A stretch of DNA of 64,000 nt from JBBATK01 sp044228685 (GCA_044228685.1 JBGAUL010000004.1:62001-126000), one strand, 5' to 3'. Positions 55,939-64,000 are shown, counted from the stretch's first letter. Numbers and translations are program-made. Notes: generated by a model not told the origin, from the sequence alone.

Positions 55939-55946
55939 CAAAAATA
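55939..55946 (-). promoter_or_regulatory. TAnnTTTG promoter element for tRNA-Thr
   Basis: TATTTTTG on the minus strand lies 18 bases before the mature tRNA 5' end. Upstream TTG at a 20-base spacing is close to the Bacteroidota layout (TTTG-N19-TAnnTTTG), making this the best complete promoter in the window. Confidence 0.65.
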
Positions 55947-56006
55947 ATGAATGGGAAGATTTTGGACAACCCGTTTGAGTTTTTTCGTCAGAAAAAGCGA
56001 AAAACT

Positions 56007-56600
56007 TTAGCTGAATAGCTCGGGGAACAGAGATTCCTCAATGAATTCGCACCAAATATGACCAATGGTGATGTGACATTCTTGGATGCGGGCTGTGACG
56101 GATGATGGTACAACGACCGCCGAGTCGCAGTGACTGAGCAGAGATCCTCCGCCGTTTCCAAGTAAACCAATGGTGCGCATGCCCATTTCGCGGGCTTTCT
56201 TGAGGGCCAGACCAACATTGGCGGAATTGCCGCTGGTGCTGATGCCGACTAAGGCGGAACCCGGACGTCCGAAGGCTTCAACCATGCGTTCGAAGGTGTG
56301 CTCGTAGCCGTAGTCGTTGCCGCCGGCAGTGCTCATGCTGGGATCGACGGCAAGCGACATTGCCGGTAGAGCACGACGCTCTACTCCGCCGCGAAAACGA
56401 ATGACGAGTTCGGCTGCAATGTGCTGGGCGTCAGCGGCTGAGCCGCCATTGCCGCAGAAGAGAATCATGCCGCCGTTTTTCAAGACGTCGCTGAGCTCGG
56501 CTGCGCTGCTCTCGATTTGATCGAGACACTGCGCGATGAGCAATTCCTTGGTTTGAATGGACTCTTGGATGATGGCGCCGATTCGCTGTCGGTCAAGCAT
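56007..56600 (-). CDS. gmhA: Phosphoheptose isomerase (SIS domain)
   Basis: A 197-residue SIS-domain isomerase that makes heptose 7-phosphate for LPS core synthesis. The start at 56600 is preceded by AGGAAA at nine bases; a longer TTG-start form lacks this. Motifs: GGMILFCGNGGSAADAQHIA (substrate loop), AELVIRFRGG, VGISTSGNSANVGLAL and the conserved C-terminal CHITIGHIWCEFIEESLF. It indicates a heptose-containing LPS. No other heptose genes are in the window. Confidence 0.92.
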   Translation of the reverse strand: MLDRQRIGAIIQESIQTKELLIAQCLDQIESSAAELSDVLKNGGMILFCGNGGSAADAQHIAAELVIRFRGGVERRALPAMSLAVDPSMSTAGGNDYGYEHTFERMVEAFGRPGSALVGISTSGNSANVGLALKKAREMGMRTIGLLGNGGGSLLSHCDSAVVVPSSVTARIQECHITIGHIWCEFIEESLFPELFS

Positions 56601-56625
56601 TGTCTGGTTTCCTAAAATCAAAACA

Positions 56626-56633
56626 CAAACATA
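56626..56633 (-). promoter_or_regulatory. TAnnTTTG promoter element for gmhA
   Basis: TATGTTTG on the minus strand lies 25 bases ahead of the gmhA ATG, in the short divergent gap with rimM, and fits TAnnTTTG. Confidence 0.5.
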
Positions 56634-56674
56634 GAAAAGCCCACCGCTATATTCGTAGAATTTCCCGGGACACT

Positions 56675-57217
56675 ATGAGCTATCGATACATCGGCACTAT
56701 TACCCGTACTCACGGCATTCGTGGAGAATGCATGCTGTCCGATGTTGACTTCGTGCCTCAACTTCAAGCCGGCGCCAAAGTGCAAATCGGCTTCAGCGCT
56801 CAATACTCCACTCCATATGTGGTGGAACGCTGTCTCGAACATGGACGTGGCGCTCTGCTAAAGCTTAAGAATGTTGATAGCGTGGAGAAAGCTGAGCAGT
56901 TGGTTGAACGCGGATTGTTTGTGCCCGCTGCGACCATTGCTCCGGACGACGATGCGCTGTTTAGTGAATCGCTGATGGGACGTGAAGCCGTTGATGCACA
57001 AACGATGACTCTGCTCGGAGTCGTTCGAGATGTCTGGCAAACTCCAGCTCACCGCACGCTAGTTATAGAAACGCCCAAAGGCGACGAGGTTTTGGTACCC
57101 ATGGTTTCGGCTATCGTCAAAACCGAGCGCGGCGCCAGCGGTCGCTTGCTGCTCACAGCTCCTGAAGGAATGTTCCCCGGCGATGAGATTGAAGACGAAG
57201 GAACTGAAGACGCATGA
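56675..57217 (+). CDS. rimM: Ribosome maturation factor RimM
   Basis: A 180-residue 16S rRNA processing protein that binds S19 in the 30S head. The start at 56675 is where similarity begins, MSYRYIGTITRTHGIRGEC, with the conserved YIGxIxxxHGIRGE opening. RKVKN-like middle, VRDVWQTPAHRTLVIETPKG and VLVPMVSAIVK are typical of the PRC-barrel C-terminal domain; the acidic tail GDEIEDEGTEDA is unremarkable. It overlaps tsaB by four bases (ATGA). Confidence 0.88.
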   Translation: MSYRYIGTITRTHGIRGECMLSDVDFVPQLQAGAKVQIGFSAQYSTPYVVERCLEHGRGALLKLKNVDSVEKAEQLVERGLFVPAATIAPDDDALFSESLMGREAVDAQTMTLLGVVRDVWQTPAHRTLVIETPKGDEVLVPMVSAIVKTERGASGRLLLTAPEGMFPGDEIEDEGTEDA

Positions 57218-57921
57218 GAGAGTCAGATCAAACACAACACCCAAAGATTCTCAGCATTGAAACAAGCGGCGTGCATTGCGGCGTTGCATTGAGTATCGGT
57301 GCGCGTTTGGCCTCGGTGTTGAGTCATGATGTTCCGGCGATTCATGATCGTGAGCTGGCAACAATGACTGAGACGCTGCTGAATTCGCATTCTTTGTCGG
57401 TGAAGGATTTGGATGCGGTCGCGGTCTCAGAAGGACCGGGCTCTTTCACCGGACTACGCATCGGCATCGCCTTCGCCAAAGCATTGTGCTGGGATAATGC
57501 ACCTCGATTGATTCCGGTTCCAACTCTCCTGGCCCAGGCAATGTCGGCATCTGCTGCAGCAGCTTTGACTGATTGTGATGCAATTCTTGTGTGTGTGCTG
57601 TCTCAACGTGATAAGTATTACGCTCAGATTTTTGATCGCGACCTCCAAGCGCGAAGCGCTATTGTCTCCGGTTCACGCGAGGATGTGTTGCATGCATGCA
57701 AGATCGTGCACCGTCCCTTTGTCTGCGGTCCTGCAGCCGACGACTTCCCGGAATTCACATCATTGCCCCACTTCCGTTCCCTTTCCGTTCAGTCTATCGC
57801 AGACTTGGCATCAGCACTCTATGCTGCTGAACGCTTTAGCGATGCTCAGGTCTTTGTGCCACACTACGTACAGGACTTCCAACCGAAAATCCAAGCGAAG
57901 AAACTTAGTCCATCAGCCTAA
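57214..57921 (+). CDS. tsaB: tRNA threonylcarbamoyladenosine synthesis protein TsaB
   Basis: A 235-residue ASKHA-fold protein that partners TsaD and TsaE in making t6A37 of ANN-reading tRNAs. Typical blocks: ILSIETSGVHCGVALSI (phosphate 1 region), LSVKDLDAVAVSEGPGSFTG, LRIGIAFAKAL and a variable C-terminal half. It overlaps rimM by ATGA, so the pair is coupled. TsaD and TsaE are not in view. Confidence 0.9.
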   Translation: MRESDQTQHPKILSIETSGVHCGVALSIGARLASVLSHDVPAIHDRELATMTETLLNSHSLSVKDLDAVAVSEGPGSFTGLRIGIAFAKALCWDNAPRLIPVPTLLAQAMSASAAAALTDCDAILVCVLSQRDKYYAQIFDRDLQARSAIVSGSREDVLHACKIVHRPFVCGPAADDFPEFTSLPHFRSLSVQSIADLASALYAAERFSDAQVFVPHYVQDFQPKIQAKKLSPSA

Positions 57922-57986
57922 GTTCGAGTCAGACATACTCCCGTTAGTTCCCGCGATTCACATGAGCACCCGACCCCTCTGCGCTG

Positions 57987-57994
57987 TATTTTTG
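57987..57994 (+). promoter_or_regulatory. TAnnTTTG promoter element for the 58031-63482 gene unit
   Basis: TATTTTTG, identical to other boxes in the window, lies 36 bases ahead of the ATG at 58031. Confidence 0.55.
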
Positions 57995-58030
57995 TGCTTA
58001 GTCTGTAATCGCCCTTAATTGTCACGCTTC

Positions 58031-58915
58031 ATGAGCACCACACCAAAAACAACCCTCTTGTTTGGGGAACCAATCATCGTCGCTGAATTCGCCCGTTTGC
58101 TGGAATCAAAAGGACGCGAGTTCATCATTCTTAATTCCATCGATGAATTTTCAGAAGACACTTTTGATGAAGATGCAATGACGGAATTTTTGGGTGAGGC
58201 TATTGCTCCCAATAGCGATGAAGATGATGAGATTAACGAGTATTATGATGAGTTTGCTGAAAATGTTATTCTGGATTTTGACGAACTCGAAGAAGAAAAC
58301 GACATCCAATGCATCGTCGATTGTTCGCTTCGCGCACAGATCGCGAAAGTCGCTGTGCTGCAAGAGCTGGCAGAGCTCTTCCCTTCCGCTCTGATGATTT
58401 GCAGTACCGTTACTTGCACCGCCACAGAAATCAACGCACTGCTGCCACTGGCTTCACAAGTGATTGGCGCGCCGCTGATACCGGGTTTCTCGAGTTTCGA
58501 GACCATTGAAGTTGCTCCCTCGTTGCGTACGCGCGACGTCTCGCACCAAAAAGCTCTGCACTATTTCCAAGAACTCGGCTTCACTGTCGAACTCGTAGAA
58601 GACCGCGTCGGTCTTGTATTTCCACGCATGATTTCCATGCTGATCAACGAAGCGGCTTTTGCTGTGATGGAAGGTGTGGCAAGTGCACAGGACATCGATG
58701 CTGCAATGAAACTCGGCGTCAATTATCCCAAGGGATTGTGCGAGTGGGCAGATCAAATTGGCATTGATACGATTGTCAGTATTCTCGATGCCTTGTATAA
58801 TGAGTACCACGAGCCGCGCTATCGTTGCTGCGTACTCCTTCGACAATACCTTCGCTCAGGCTGGCTTGGACGAGCCACCGGCAGAGGTTTCCATAACTAT
58901 CTCCCTATGAATTGA
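58031..58915 (+). CDS. 3-hydroxyacyl-CoA dehydrogenase-like protein, apparently degenerate
   Basis: A 294-residue protein whose C-terminal part (MISMLINEAAFAVMEGVASA, QDIDAAMKLGVNYPKGLCEW, and SGWLGRATGRGFHNY) is the 3HCDH C-terminal domain. The N-terminal NAD domain is odd: LLFGEPIIVAEFARLL replaces the GxGxxG loop; a very acidic insertion (about residues 37-92, up to half Asp/Glu) interrupts the Rossmann fold; and the active-site GMHFFNP is replaced by GAPLIPG, removing the catalytic His. Glu in FETIEVA remains. It may be a non-enzymatic or altered-function homologue. It starts a closely spaced unit leading to a histidine kinase. ATG at 58031 is preferred over a TTG at 58019. Confidence 0.72.
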   Translation: MSTTPKTTLLFGEPIIVAEFARLLESKGREFIILNSIDEFSEDTFDEDAMTEFLGEAIAPNSDEDDEINEYYDEFAENVILDFDELEEENDIQCIVDCSLRAQIAKVAVLQELAELFPSALMICSTVTCTATEINALLPLASQVIGAPLIPGFSSFETIEVAPSLRTRDVSHQKALHYFQELGFTVELVEDRVGLVFPRMISMLINEAAFAVMEGVASAQDIDAAMKLGVNYPKGLCEWADQIGIDTIVSILDALYNEYHEPRYRCCVLLRQYLRSGWLGRATGRGFHNYLPMN

Positions 58916-58919
58916 CGCG

Positions 58920-59471
58920 GTGCGTGGATCGCGACACATCATTATCGACGTCTCCACTCCGGGCTGCGAGTTGGTGCACGACAACGCTCCCTCCTCGTCG
59001 TGGCATGATTTGCTGAACTTGAGTCAGGAACTTGAAGCATCGATCTCAATTCTACGTCCAGACTACGATACGGCAGCGAGCGAAGCGACATCGGACAAAG
59101 AGTTATGCAAGATCCTAGCCGATTCCTCCAATGCGCCTATTTCGACCATTGACCGAGTTTTTGACAACGAATCATGCAGCTGTAGCATGAACCGCTGTCT
59201 GCGAAACGCTGTTTTGGCGTCGATTGACACCGAAGATTTGGTAATAGTAGTTCTACACCGAGTGATCAACCCCTGCCTTGCGTTGTCTGCAGACCTTATA
59301 TTTGCTACTGGTCCTGCTCTAAAGATGTGCGCTGAGCAATCTCTGCCGCATCATCCGATAACGAGACTTTCGGACTGTAGCCGCATATTGCGGTCTCTAC
59401 AGCGACAACGTCGACTTTCGGTACGTAGACAGGCCCGTCTGAGCCGCATGGACGCAATAAAAACAGAATAG
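58920..59471 (+). CDS. Hypothetical protein
   Basis: A 183-residue open frame starting at GTG four bases after the previous stop and ending 16 bases before the kinase, so position supports a real gene. I recognise no family. The sequence begins VRGSRHIIIDVSTPGCELVH, has a hydrophobic stretch EDLVIVVLHRVINPCLALSA and a basic tail LQRQRRLSVRRQARLSR; several Cys are present (SCSCSMNRC). Without homologues the function is unknown, and a non-coding explanation is possible but less likely. Confidence 0.5.
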   Translation: MRGSRHIIIDVSTPGCELVHDNAPSSSWHDLLNLSQELEASISILRPDYDTAASEATSDKELCKILADSSNAPISTIDRVFDNESCSCSMNRCLRNAVLASIDTEDLVIVVLHRVINPCLALSADLIFATGPALKMCAEQSLPHHPITRLSDCSRILRSLQRQRRLSVRRQARLSRMDAIKTE

Positions 59472-59487
59472 TAATGGGACTACCTTC

Positions 59488-61011
59488 ATGATAACGCGAC
59501 GATTTGCCATCCTCCTCGCCGTCGTATTTCTCGGGATACTGCAGCCCCTGCGTGCTACACACAGCACAGCAATTACATCTGTAAGTATAAATGGAATTGT
59601 TGTTCCTCCTTCTCTGTGGCCAAACATCGTACTCGATGTTCAAAGTGTGCTCAGCGTCAGCTTCATGCACGAAGACGATCAAAAAAGCAACGCATCTTTT
59701 CGCTATCAGATCGATCTCGATAATGGTCAGCAGCATTTGATTCAAACTCAGAACGAAGGCAACAGAACATTCAGCAATCTTCCTGAAGGTAAGTATGGAT
59801 TGACGGTGCGAGCACAATCTCTTACGAGTGATTGGTCTGCATCACCGGCCCTCCTGCAATTCTCTGTTGATGCTGCAAAAGCCTCCGCCTTTCGAACCGA
59901 ACTTGCACAGATTACAAACCCGAGTTTCTTTTCAAGCATCAATTGGTCGATTGTCTCGATCATCTTGCTCGTGCTTTGCATTGCTTTGGCTGTCGTTACA
60001 GTAATCGTCCTTCGACGCAAACCCGCTACCAATTACGCCATTCCTGAACCTGCCCCGGCTGCCGCAGCTGTTGCTGCAGTTGCAACACAGATCCGCGAGC
60101 AGAAGGCGCAGGATGGAAAGTTGGTGAAGTCGCTGCAAGATGAGATACTTCAACTACGCAAAGAAAACGAAACGCTTCAGCTCAAGACGACTGAGTTGGC
60201 AAAGCGCACGAGTGAACTTGCTGATCAGAACAAAGACCTCGAGTCGCAGGTTGAGCGTGTATCAAAAGTGAAGCGTGAGCTCGAAGATCTGCAGCGTCAG
60301 AAAGATGATGTGTTTGCGATTATCATTCACGACATCAAGAATCCGGCATCGCTTATCAAGAATCTAGTTGACTTGTTGCGTGGCTATGATTTGAATTCGA
60401 CTGAGACACAAGAAGTCATGCAAGACATTGTGGAGACAACCACGAAGATCGTTTCGTTGTCGCAAGAGCTGTCTCGGGTCATGGCAATGGATCAAGCAGA
60501 CATCCATCTTGAAAAACAAGAAGCAGATCCCGCGATCATCATTGAGAGTGTTTGTCGTCGAAATAGTCCGGCAGCAGAGAAGAAAGGCATCAGCATCAAG
60601 AGTGACGTTGCGCCGCTTCCAATGCCGGTTGAGATCGATCCACAGAAAATCGAAGAAGTCATTGATAATCTCGTCAGTAACGCCATCAAATTCTCGCTAC
60701 CCGGTACATCTATCACCGTGCGATTGGCAGCTGGAGATGAGATGTATAGAATTGATGTTGAGGATCAGGGTCTTGGTATGAGTCCTGAGGACACCAAGCG
60801 AGCATTCCAGCGCGGCATGAAACTAAGCGCACGTCCGACCGGTGATGAGCCTAGCAGCGGTCTTGGCTTGTGGATCGTCAAACGTCTTGTTGAAGCGCAT
60901 CAGGGAACTGTTTCCGTCAAAAGCTCCCTGGGCATCGGCACAACCTTCAGCATTTCATTGCCCTACGCTCACAACGCAGACTCTTCGGAGAATTCGAACG
61001 AGTGGAACTAG
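59488..61011 (+). CDS. Membrane-bound sensor histidine kinase with periplasmic Y_Y_Y-like domain
   Basis: A 507-residue sensor kinase. Residues 1-23 are a signal segment; about 30-130 is a periplasmic Y_Y_Y-like beta domain (FRYQIDLDNGQQHLIQTQNE, TFSNLPEGKYGLTVRAQS). A membrane helix (152-175) is followed by an Ala/Pro linker and a coiled coil (about 201-275), then HisKA with phospho-acceptor His281 in IIHDIKNPASLIKNL, and the HATPase domain (NLVSNAIKFS, DQGLGM, GLGLWIVKRLVEAHQG). The extracytoplasmic domain resembles the input part of one-protein HTCS sensors, but here no response regulator is fused or adjacent. It overlaps the next gene by ten bases. Confidence 0.88.
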   Translation: MITRRFAILLAVVFLGILQPLRATHSTAITSVSINGIVVPPSLWPNIVLDVQSVLSVSFMHEDDQKSNASFRYQIDLDNGQQHLIQTQNEGNRTFSNLPEGKYGLTVRAQSLTSDWSASPALLQFSVDAAKASAFRTELAQITNPSFFSSINWSIVSIILLVLCIALAVVTVIVLRRKPATNYAIPEPAPAAAAVAAVATQIREQKAQDGKLVKSLQDEILQLRKENETLQLKTTELAKRTSELADQNKDLESQVERVSKVKRELEDLQRQKDDVFAIIIHDIKNPASLIKNLVDLLRGYDLNSTETQEVMQDIVETTTKIVSLSQELSRVMAMDQADIHLEKQEADPAIIIESVCRRNSPAAEKKGISIKSDVAPLPMPVEIDPQKIEEVIDNLVSNAIKFSLPGTSITVRLAAGDEMYRIDVEDQGLGMSPEDTKRAFQRGMKLSARPTGDEPSSGLGLWIVKRLVEAHQGTVSVKSSLGIGTTFSISLPYAHNADSSENSNEWN

Positions 61012-62201
61012 AGCACACTCCGATTGAAGCTAAGCCCGGGATATTCGAGCACCGTCCTGGTCTTGCCATCCGCATCGTCATTGCCGAAGTCCTTTTTCTC
61101 GCCGTCGTCTGGTGGAAACCCATCGACTTCATCCACGAATTCGCACACGCAGATCTTGAGCAGTATCGTTTGATGGCTCACGCCTCACCCGGCATTGCGC
61201 ACAATGCTGTAGCGCCTTTTGCATATCGCGTGCTTGGTCCTTGGCTTGCAGGACTCTTTACGTCCTATGATGCCTATGCATTTCGAGTGCTGAGTGTGCT
61301 TGCGCTGATTGGTATCGGACTCTGCTTTTTCACACTAATGCGACAGCGTCGCGCCAGCGAATCTCAAGCTCTCTTAGCAACCACACTCCTGCTTTTCAAT
61401 CCCTACGGTTGTGGCATGATGCTCTTCAACCGTTTTCAGGTCAATGACGCTCTCTCACTGCTTGCCATCATTGCGTGTTTCATCTTTGTGGAGCAACGTA
61501 AGCTGGCGGCTTGGGCGATAGTGCTCAGTGCAGGTGTCTTGGCTCGTGAGACCGTGCTCCTCATGATTCCCGTCAGCCTTGTCTACTTGTGGAGTCGCGA
61601 TCAAAAACAACTCATCGCCAAAGCAAGTGCGCTGAGCGTGCCGGCAATTGTGTTGTTCCTGAGCATTCGCATGCTGGTCCGCGTTTCAAATGCAGACTGG
61701 AGCTTGATGACAACTGTACAAGATTACGCTCCCGGCTTTCTTCGTCCGGAACTGTGGGGACGTCTGCTGTTGAACACCTGCGCGCCCTTGAGTTTGATTC
61801 CCTTTGTTCAATTCAAACAAAACAGACTCTTCTTCAAACAGCATCCTGAGTATCTGGTCTTTGGTGTCTTGTTGATGGCATCGGCCTTGATTGGCGCTGA
61901 CACCGAGCGCTTGTTCTCTCCTTTTGTTTTAGTCGTGATTCTCTACATTCATAGCCTTCTCAGCGACTACTCTCTCTACCGCGATCGCGGCGTTATTCTC
62001 AGCATAATTGTTTGCATGATTGTTTGTGCAATGCACTTCATGCTGGCGCAAGTGTGTATTCCTGACAAGCTCATCTACTATTCGAGTGCTGCGGGAGCAA
62101 GTCTTCTTTTGGCGGTGCTGATGAATCTCATGATTCGCAGTCGGGAACGACAGACTGGTCTTGTGCACAAGATCGATGCGGAGCAGTCTGCTGTGAGTTA
62201 A
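61002..62201 (+). CDS. Multi-pass membrane protein, possibly GT-C glycosyltransferase-like
   Basis: A 399-residue integral membrane protein with about nine to ten hydrophobic helices. The start is GTG at 61002, overlapping the kinase end by ten bases. Helical pieces carry VAPFAYRVLGPWLAGL and LSAGVLARETVLLMIP, which resemble GT-C or mannosyltransferase-type proteins that use lipid-linked sugars; the catalytic loop cannot be confirmed. It shares the kinase's operon and is followed by a HlyD-like protein. The fold assignment is tentative. Confidence 0.55.
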   Translation: MELEHTPIEAKPGIFEHRPGLAIRIVIAEVLFLAVVWWKPIDFIHEFAHADLEQYRLMAHASPGIAHNAVAPFAYRVLGPWLAGLFTSYDAYAFRVLSVLALIGIGLCFFTLMRQRRASESQALLATTLLLFNPYGCGMMLFNRFQVNDALSLLAIIACFIFVEQRKLAAWAIVLSAGVLARETVLLMIPVSLVYLWSRDQKQLIAKASALSVPAIVLFLSIRMLVRVSNADWSLMTTVQDYAPGFLRPELWGRLLLNTCAPLSLIPFVQFKQNRLFFKQHPEYLVFGVLLMASALIGADTERLFSPFVLVVILYIHSLLSDYSLYRDRGVILSIIVCMIVCAMHFMLAQVCIPDKLIYYSSAAGASLLLAVLMNLMIRSRERQTGLVHKIDAEQSAVS

Positions 62202-62228
62202 TTTGCGCCGAGACACAACCGGAGCTCT

Positions 62229-63482
62229 ATGGCAACGATTCGCGGAATGCACGAACGGCAGGTGGAAGATTTATATCGCGAGGACGACGCGCCGATCACA
62301 AATGTACGTCGTGGCGCTTTGCGACTCATGCTCTATGGCGGTGTGGGAATTTTCGTGCTGATGATAATCGCCTCCATCCTCATTCGCATTCCACGCGAGA
62401 TAGCAGTTCCATTTACCATCAAGTCAGACACACGAGAAGTTTCGTATCGATTTGCCGAGAACACGCAGGTCTTAAAGATGAAGGTCAAGGTTGGACAGAT
62501 TGTTCACCGCGGAGATACTTTGGCAACCGTGACCAGTCCGACGATCGTCAGTCTGCTCAACCAATACACCACCGCCGTCGAGAATCGTCGAATGTTCGAG
62601 AGCTCGGATGTTCCCATCAATCAAAACACCAAAGAGAACCTAGCGCTGCAGCGCAATCGATATCAGTCGCAGATCAACGATGCGAAGAAGGAACGTCAGT
62701 TACGACTCAAGAAGCAAACGACGGAACTTGATGCGCTTCAACAAGAATTGACTGCAGCATCGAAGCACTTGGCTGAGACGAAGAAACTGTTCTCGCAGGG
62801 TTTTGCTGCCGACAAGGAAGTACGCGATGCACAGCTCAAAGAGAATAGCGCCAAGGACGCATTGAATCGCACACGTCAGCAATACGGTATCGAGTTGAGT
62901 GCTTTGGACGAACGAATTCGTCAGGCAGAGATTGATCAATCCATGGTTGGTGTGAACTCACACCGTAGTGATCTCGAATTGAGTTCCCGTCGCAGTCAGT
63001 TGGAGTCGGCGATTCAATCCGTACGCACCAAGATCCATGATCTCTTCGGCGACGCAGCCTACGGCAGCGGTTGTGTGCATCTTCTTGCGCCGGCTGATCT
63101 CACTGTATCTTATGCCTATGACGAAGAGCGAGAAGCTGAGGGCGGTTCGGTGATCATCAAACTCATTTCCTCTCCAACCAAACTTTATGCCTCAGCACCG
63201 GTCGAGCCACAGCATGTGGGCACGGTTATCGAAGGCGCTTCAGCAGCATTGAAAGTCAGTTCATTCCCCTACTATCACTGGGGTATGGTTCGAGGAGTGA
63301 TTATTCACAAGGCACTCACACCGGATGACAAAGGCAGTTATCCTGTGGAAATAGAACTGCGAGATGCAGGTCAAATGAGTGGTCTACTGCAGATTGGGAT
63401 GAGCGGCGAAGCGGACGTGCTGGTCGACAATCGCCCGCTGATGTCCTATGTTTTCGAGAAGATTGTCGGTCGCTTTCAATAG
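62229..63482 (+). CDS. HlyD-family membrane-fusion-like secretion adaptor
   Basis: A 417-residue adaptor with a cytoplasmic N-terminus, one membrane helix (about 31-52, LRLMLYGGVGIFVLMIIASI), a lipoyl-like part (LKMKVKVGQIVHRGDTLATV), a long coiled coil (about 105-260, rich in Lys, Gln and Glu) and a C-terminal barrel (VEPQHVGTVIEGASAALKV). It resembles adaptors of ABC-dependent type I secretion rather than RND pumps. No ABC transporter lies beside it in the window, so its partner is unknown. It is last in the plus-strand unit that starts at 58031. Confidence 0.82.
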   Translation: MATIRGMHERQVEDLYREDDAPITNVRRGALRLMLYGGVGIFVLMIIASILIRIPREIAVPFTIKSDTREVSYRFAENTQVLKMKVKVGQIVHRGDTLATVTSPTIVSLLNQYTTAVENRRMFESSDVPINQNTKENLALQRNRYQSQINDAKKERQLRLKKQTTELDALQQELTAASKHLAETKKLFSQGFAADKEVRDAQLKENSAKDALNRTRQQYGIELSALDERIRQAEIDQSMVGVNSHRSDLELSSRRSQLESAIQSVRTKIHDLFGDAAYGSGCVHLLAPADLTVSYAYDEEREAEGGSVIIKLISSPTKLYASAPVEPQHVGTVIEGASAALKVSSFPYYHWGMVRGVIIHKALTPDDKGSYPVEIELRDAGQMSGLLQIGMSGEADVLVDNRPLMSYVFEKIVGRFQ

Positions 63483-63502
63483 CATCGAGCTCTCATTCAG
63501 AG

Positions 63503-64000
63503 CTACTCATCTTCACCGGACGTCTCAAGTTCCTTCACCGGCGGTCGGATCAGAGAAACGATAATTGATGTTCCGAGAATAAATCCAACTACAAGTAAGG
63601 ACACGTCGGTTGAGATATGCCAAGCGTCTGTTAGAACCATCTTGATCCCAATAAACACCAAGACAAACGACAAGCCATACTTTAGGTAGTGGAAGAGATC
63701 CAGCAATCCGGACAGAGCAAAGAAAAGTGATCGCAATCCGAGAATAGCGAAGGCATTTGAGGTGTAGACAATGAAGGGATCGCGTGTAATAGCCAAGACG
63801 GCTGGGATCGAGTCGACGGCAAAGATGAGGTCCGAAACTTCAACGACGAGAACGACGATAAAGAGCGGTGTTGCGACCCATTTGAGACCCTGCTTGACGA
63901 AGAATTTATCACCGTGTTCTTCCTTGCTGACCGGGAAGAAACGACGGAACAAGCGGATCACGATGTTGCTTTCCGGGTCAATCTCATGCTCTGCACCCAT
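63503..64000 (-). CDS. TerC/Alx-family membrane protein, partial (5' end off window)
   Basis: The C-terminal 165 residues of a TerC-family protein, cut by the right edge. Typical features are VVLVVEVSDLIFAVDSIPAV (the conserved Asp pair helix), AITRDPFIVYTSNAFAILGL and RSLFFALSGLLDLFHYLKYG with LVFIGIKMVLTD. Family members have been linked to metal export and tellurite resistance. An ATG at the edge is probably internal, since family members are about 300 residues. Confidence 0.9.
   Translation of the reverse strand: MGAEHEIDPESNIVIRLFRRFFPVSKEEHGDKFFVKQGLKWVATPLFIVVLVVEVSDLIFAVDSIPAVLAITRDPFIVYTSNAFAILGLRSLFFALSGLLDLFHYLKYGLSFVLVFIGIKMVLTDAWHISTDVSLLVVGFILGTSIIVSLIRPPVKELETSGEDE

Noticed and set aside
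59305..59817. A 170-codon minus-strand frame opposite the hypothetical gene and kinase N-terminus
   Set aside because: It lies opposite two plus-strand genes in a well-spaced operon, and its product has no recognisable motif.
63488..63504. AGCTCT/AGAGCT hairpin between the HlyD-like gene and terC
   Set aside because: Only six pairs with no T tract, overlapping the terC stop codon; not enough for a terminator call.
1..64000. CRISPR arrays, prophage or toxin-antitoxin modules
   Set aside because: No regularly spaced repeats, phage structural genes or paired small toxin-antitoxin genes were seen on either strand.

Overview
The window looks like a chromosomal segment from a free-living bacterium of the Bacteroidota/Chlorobiota/Kapabacteria assemblage. 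Evidence: a SusC/SusD pair with a TonB protein, three secreted proteins ending in type-IX-secretion (Por) sorting-domain-like tails, a SufBCDSU system, and at least eight upstream regions carrying the TAnnTTTG promoter element typical of Bacteroidota sigma factors. Phylum-level placement is inference; no 16S gene is present.

Layout. 1-10188 (minus strand) is the str/S10 ribosomal block, transcribed as fusA(mtEFG1-like), then rpsL-rpsG-fusA(mtEFG2-like)-tuf-rpsJ-rplC-rplD-rplW-rplB-rpsS-rplV (cut by the window edge). 10528-14079 (plus) holds a LON-domain protein, folP, a DUF1207 outer-membrane protein and ychF, closed by a strong terminator. 14468-19248 is a susC-susD pair. 19375-24968 holds a CCA-adding-type nucleotidyltransferase, two oligopeptide-type ABC permeases and an outer-membrane barrel-like protein. 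24998-30168 (minus) is a giant subtilisin-like T9SS protein overlapping a DUF2279 gene. 30462-36396 (plus) is a TolC-MFP-RND efflux operon behind an unusually structured leader RNA. 36426-38001 (minus) holds queE and tonB.

38238-45613 (minus) is a complete SUF operon, sufB-sufC-sufD-sufS-sufU-sufT-rrf2-sufA-sod, with an IscR-type-1-like palindrome overlapping its promoter. 45778-55461 (minus) is an accessory stretch: two T9SS cargo proteins, a TPR protein, a lipoprotein and a decayed IS21-family relic. 55845-56600 holds tRNA-Thr and gmhA. 56675-63482 (plus) holds rimM-tsaB and then a tight unit: a degenerate 3-hydroxyacyl-CoA-dehydrogenase-like protein, a hypothetical, a histidine kinase, a GT-C-like membrane protein and a HlyD-like protein. 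A partial terC gene (minus) runs off the right edge.

The most interesting points are the two EF-G proteins that resemble the two mitochondrial EF-Gs, the long-range-paired leader RNA in front of the RND efflux genes, the self-contained IscR-like control of the suf operon, and the pseudo-dehydrogenase/kinase/HlyD gene unit. No CRISPR array, intact transposon or prophage was seen.
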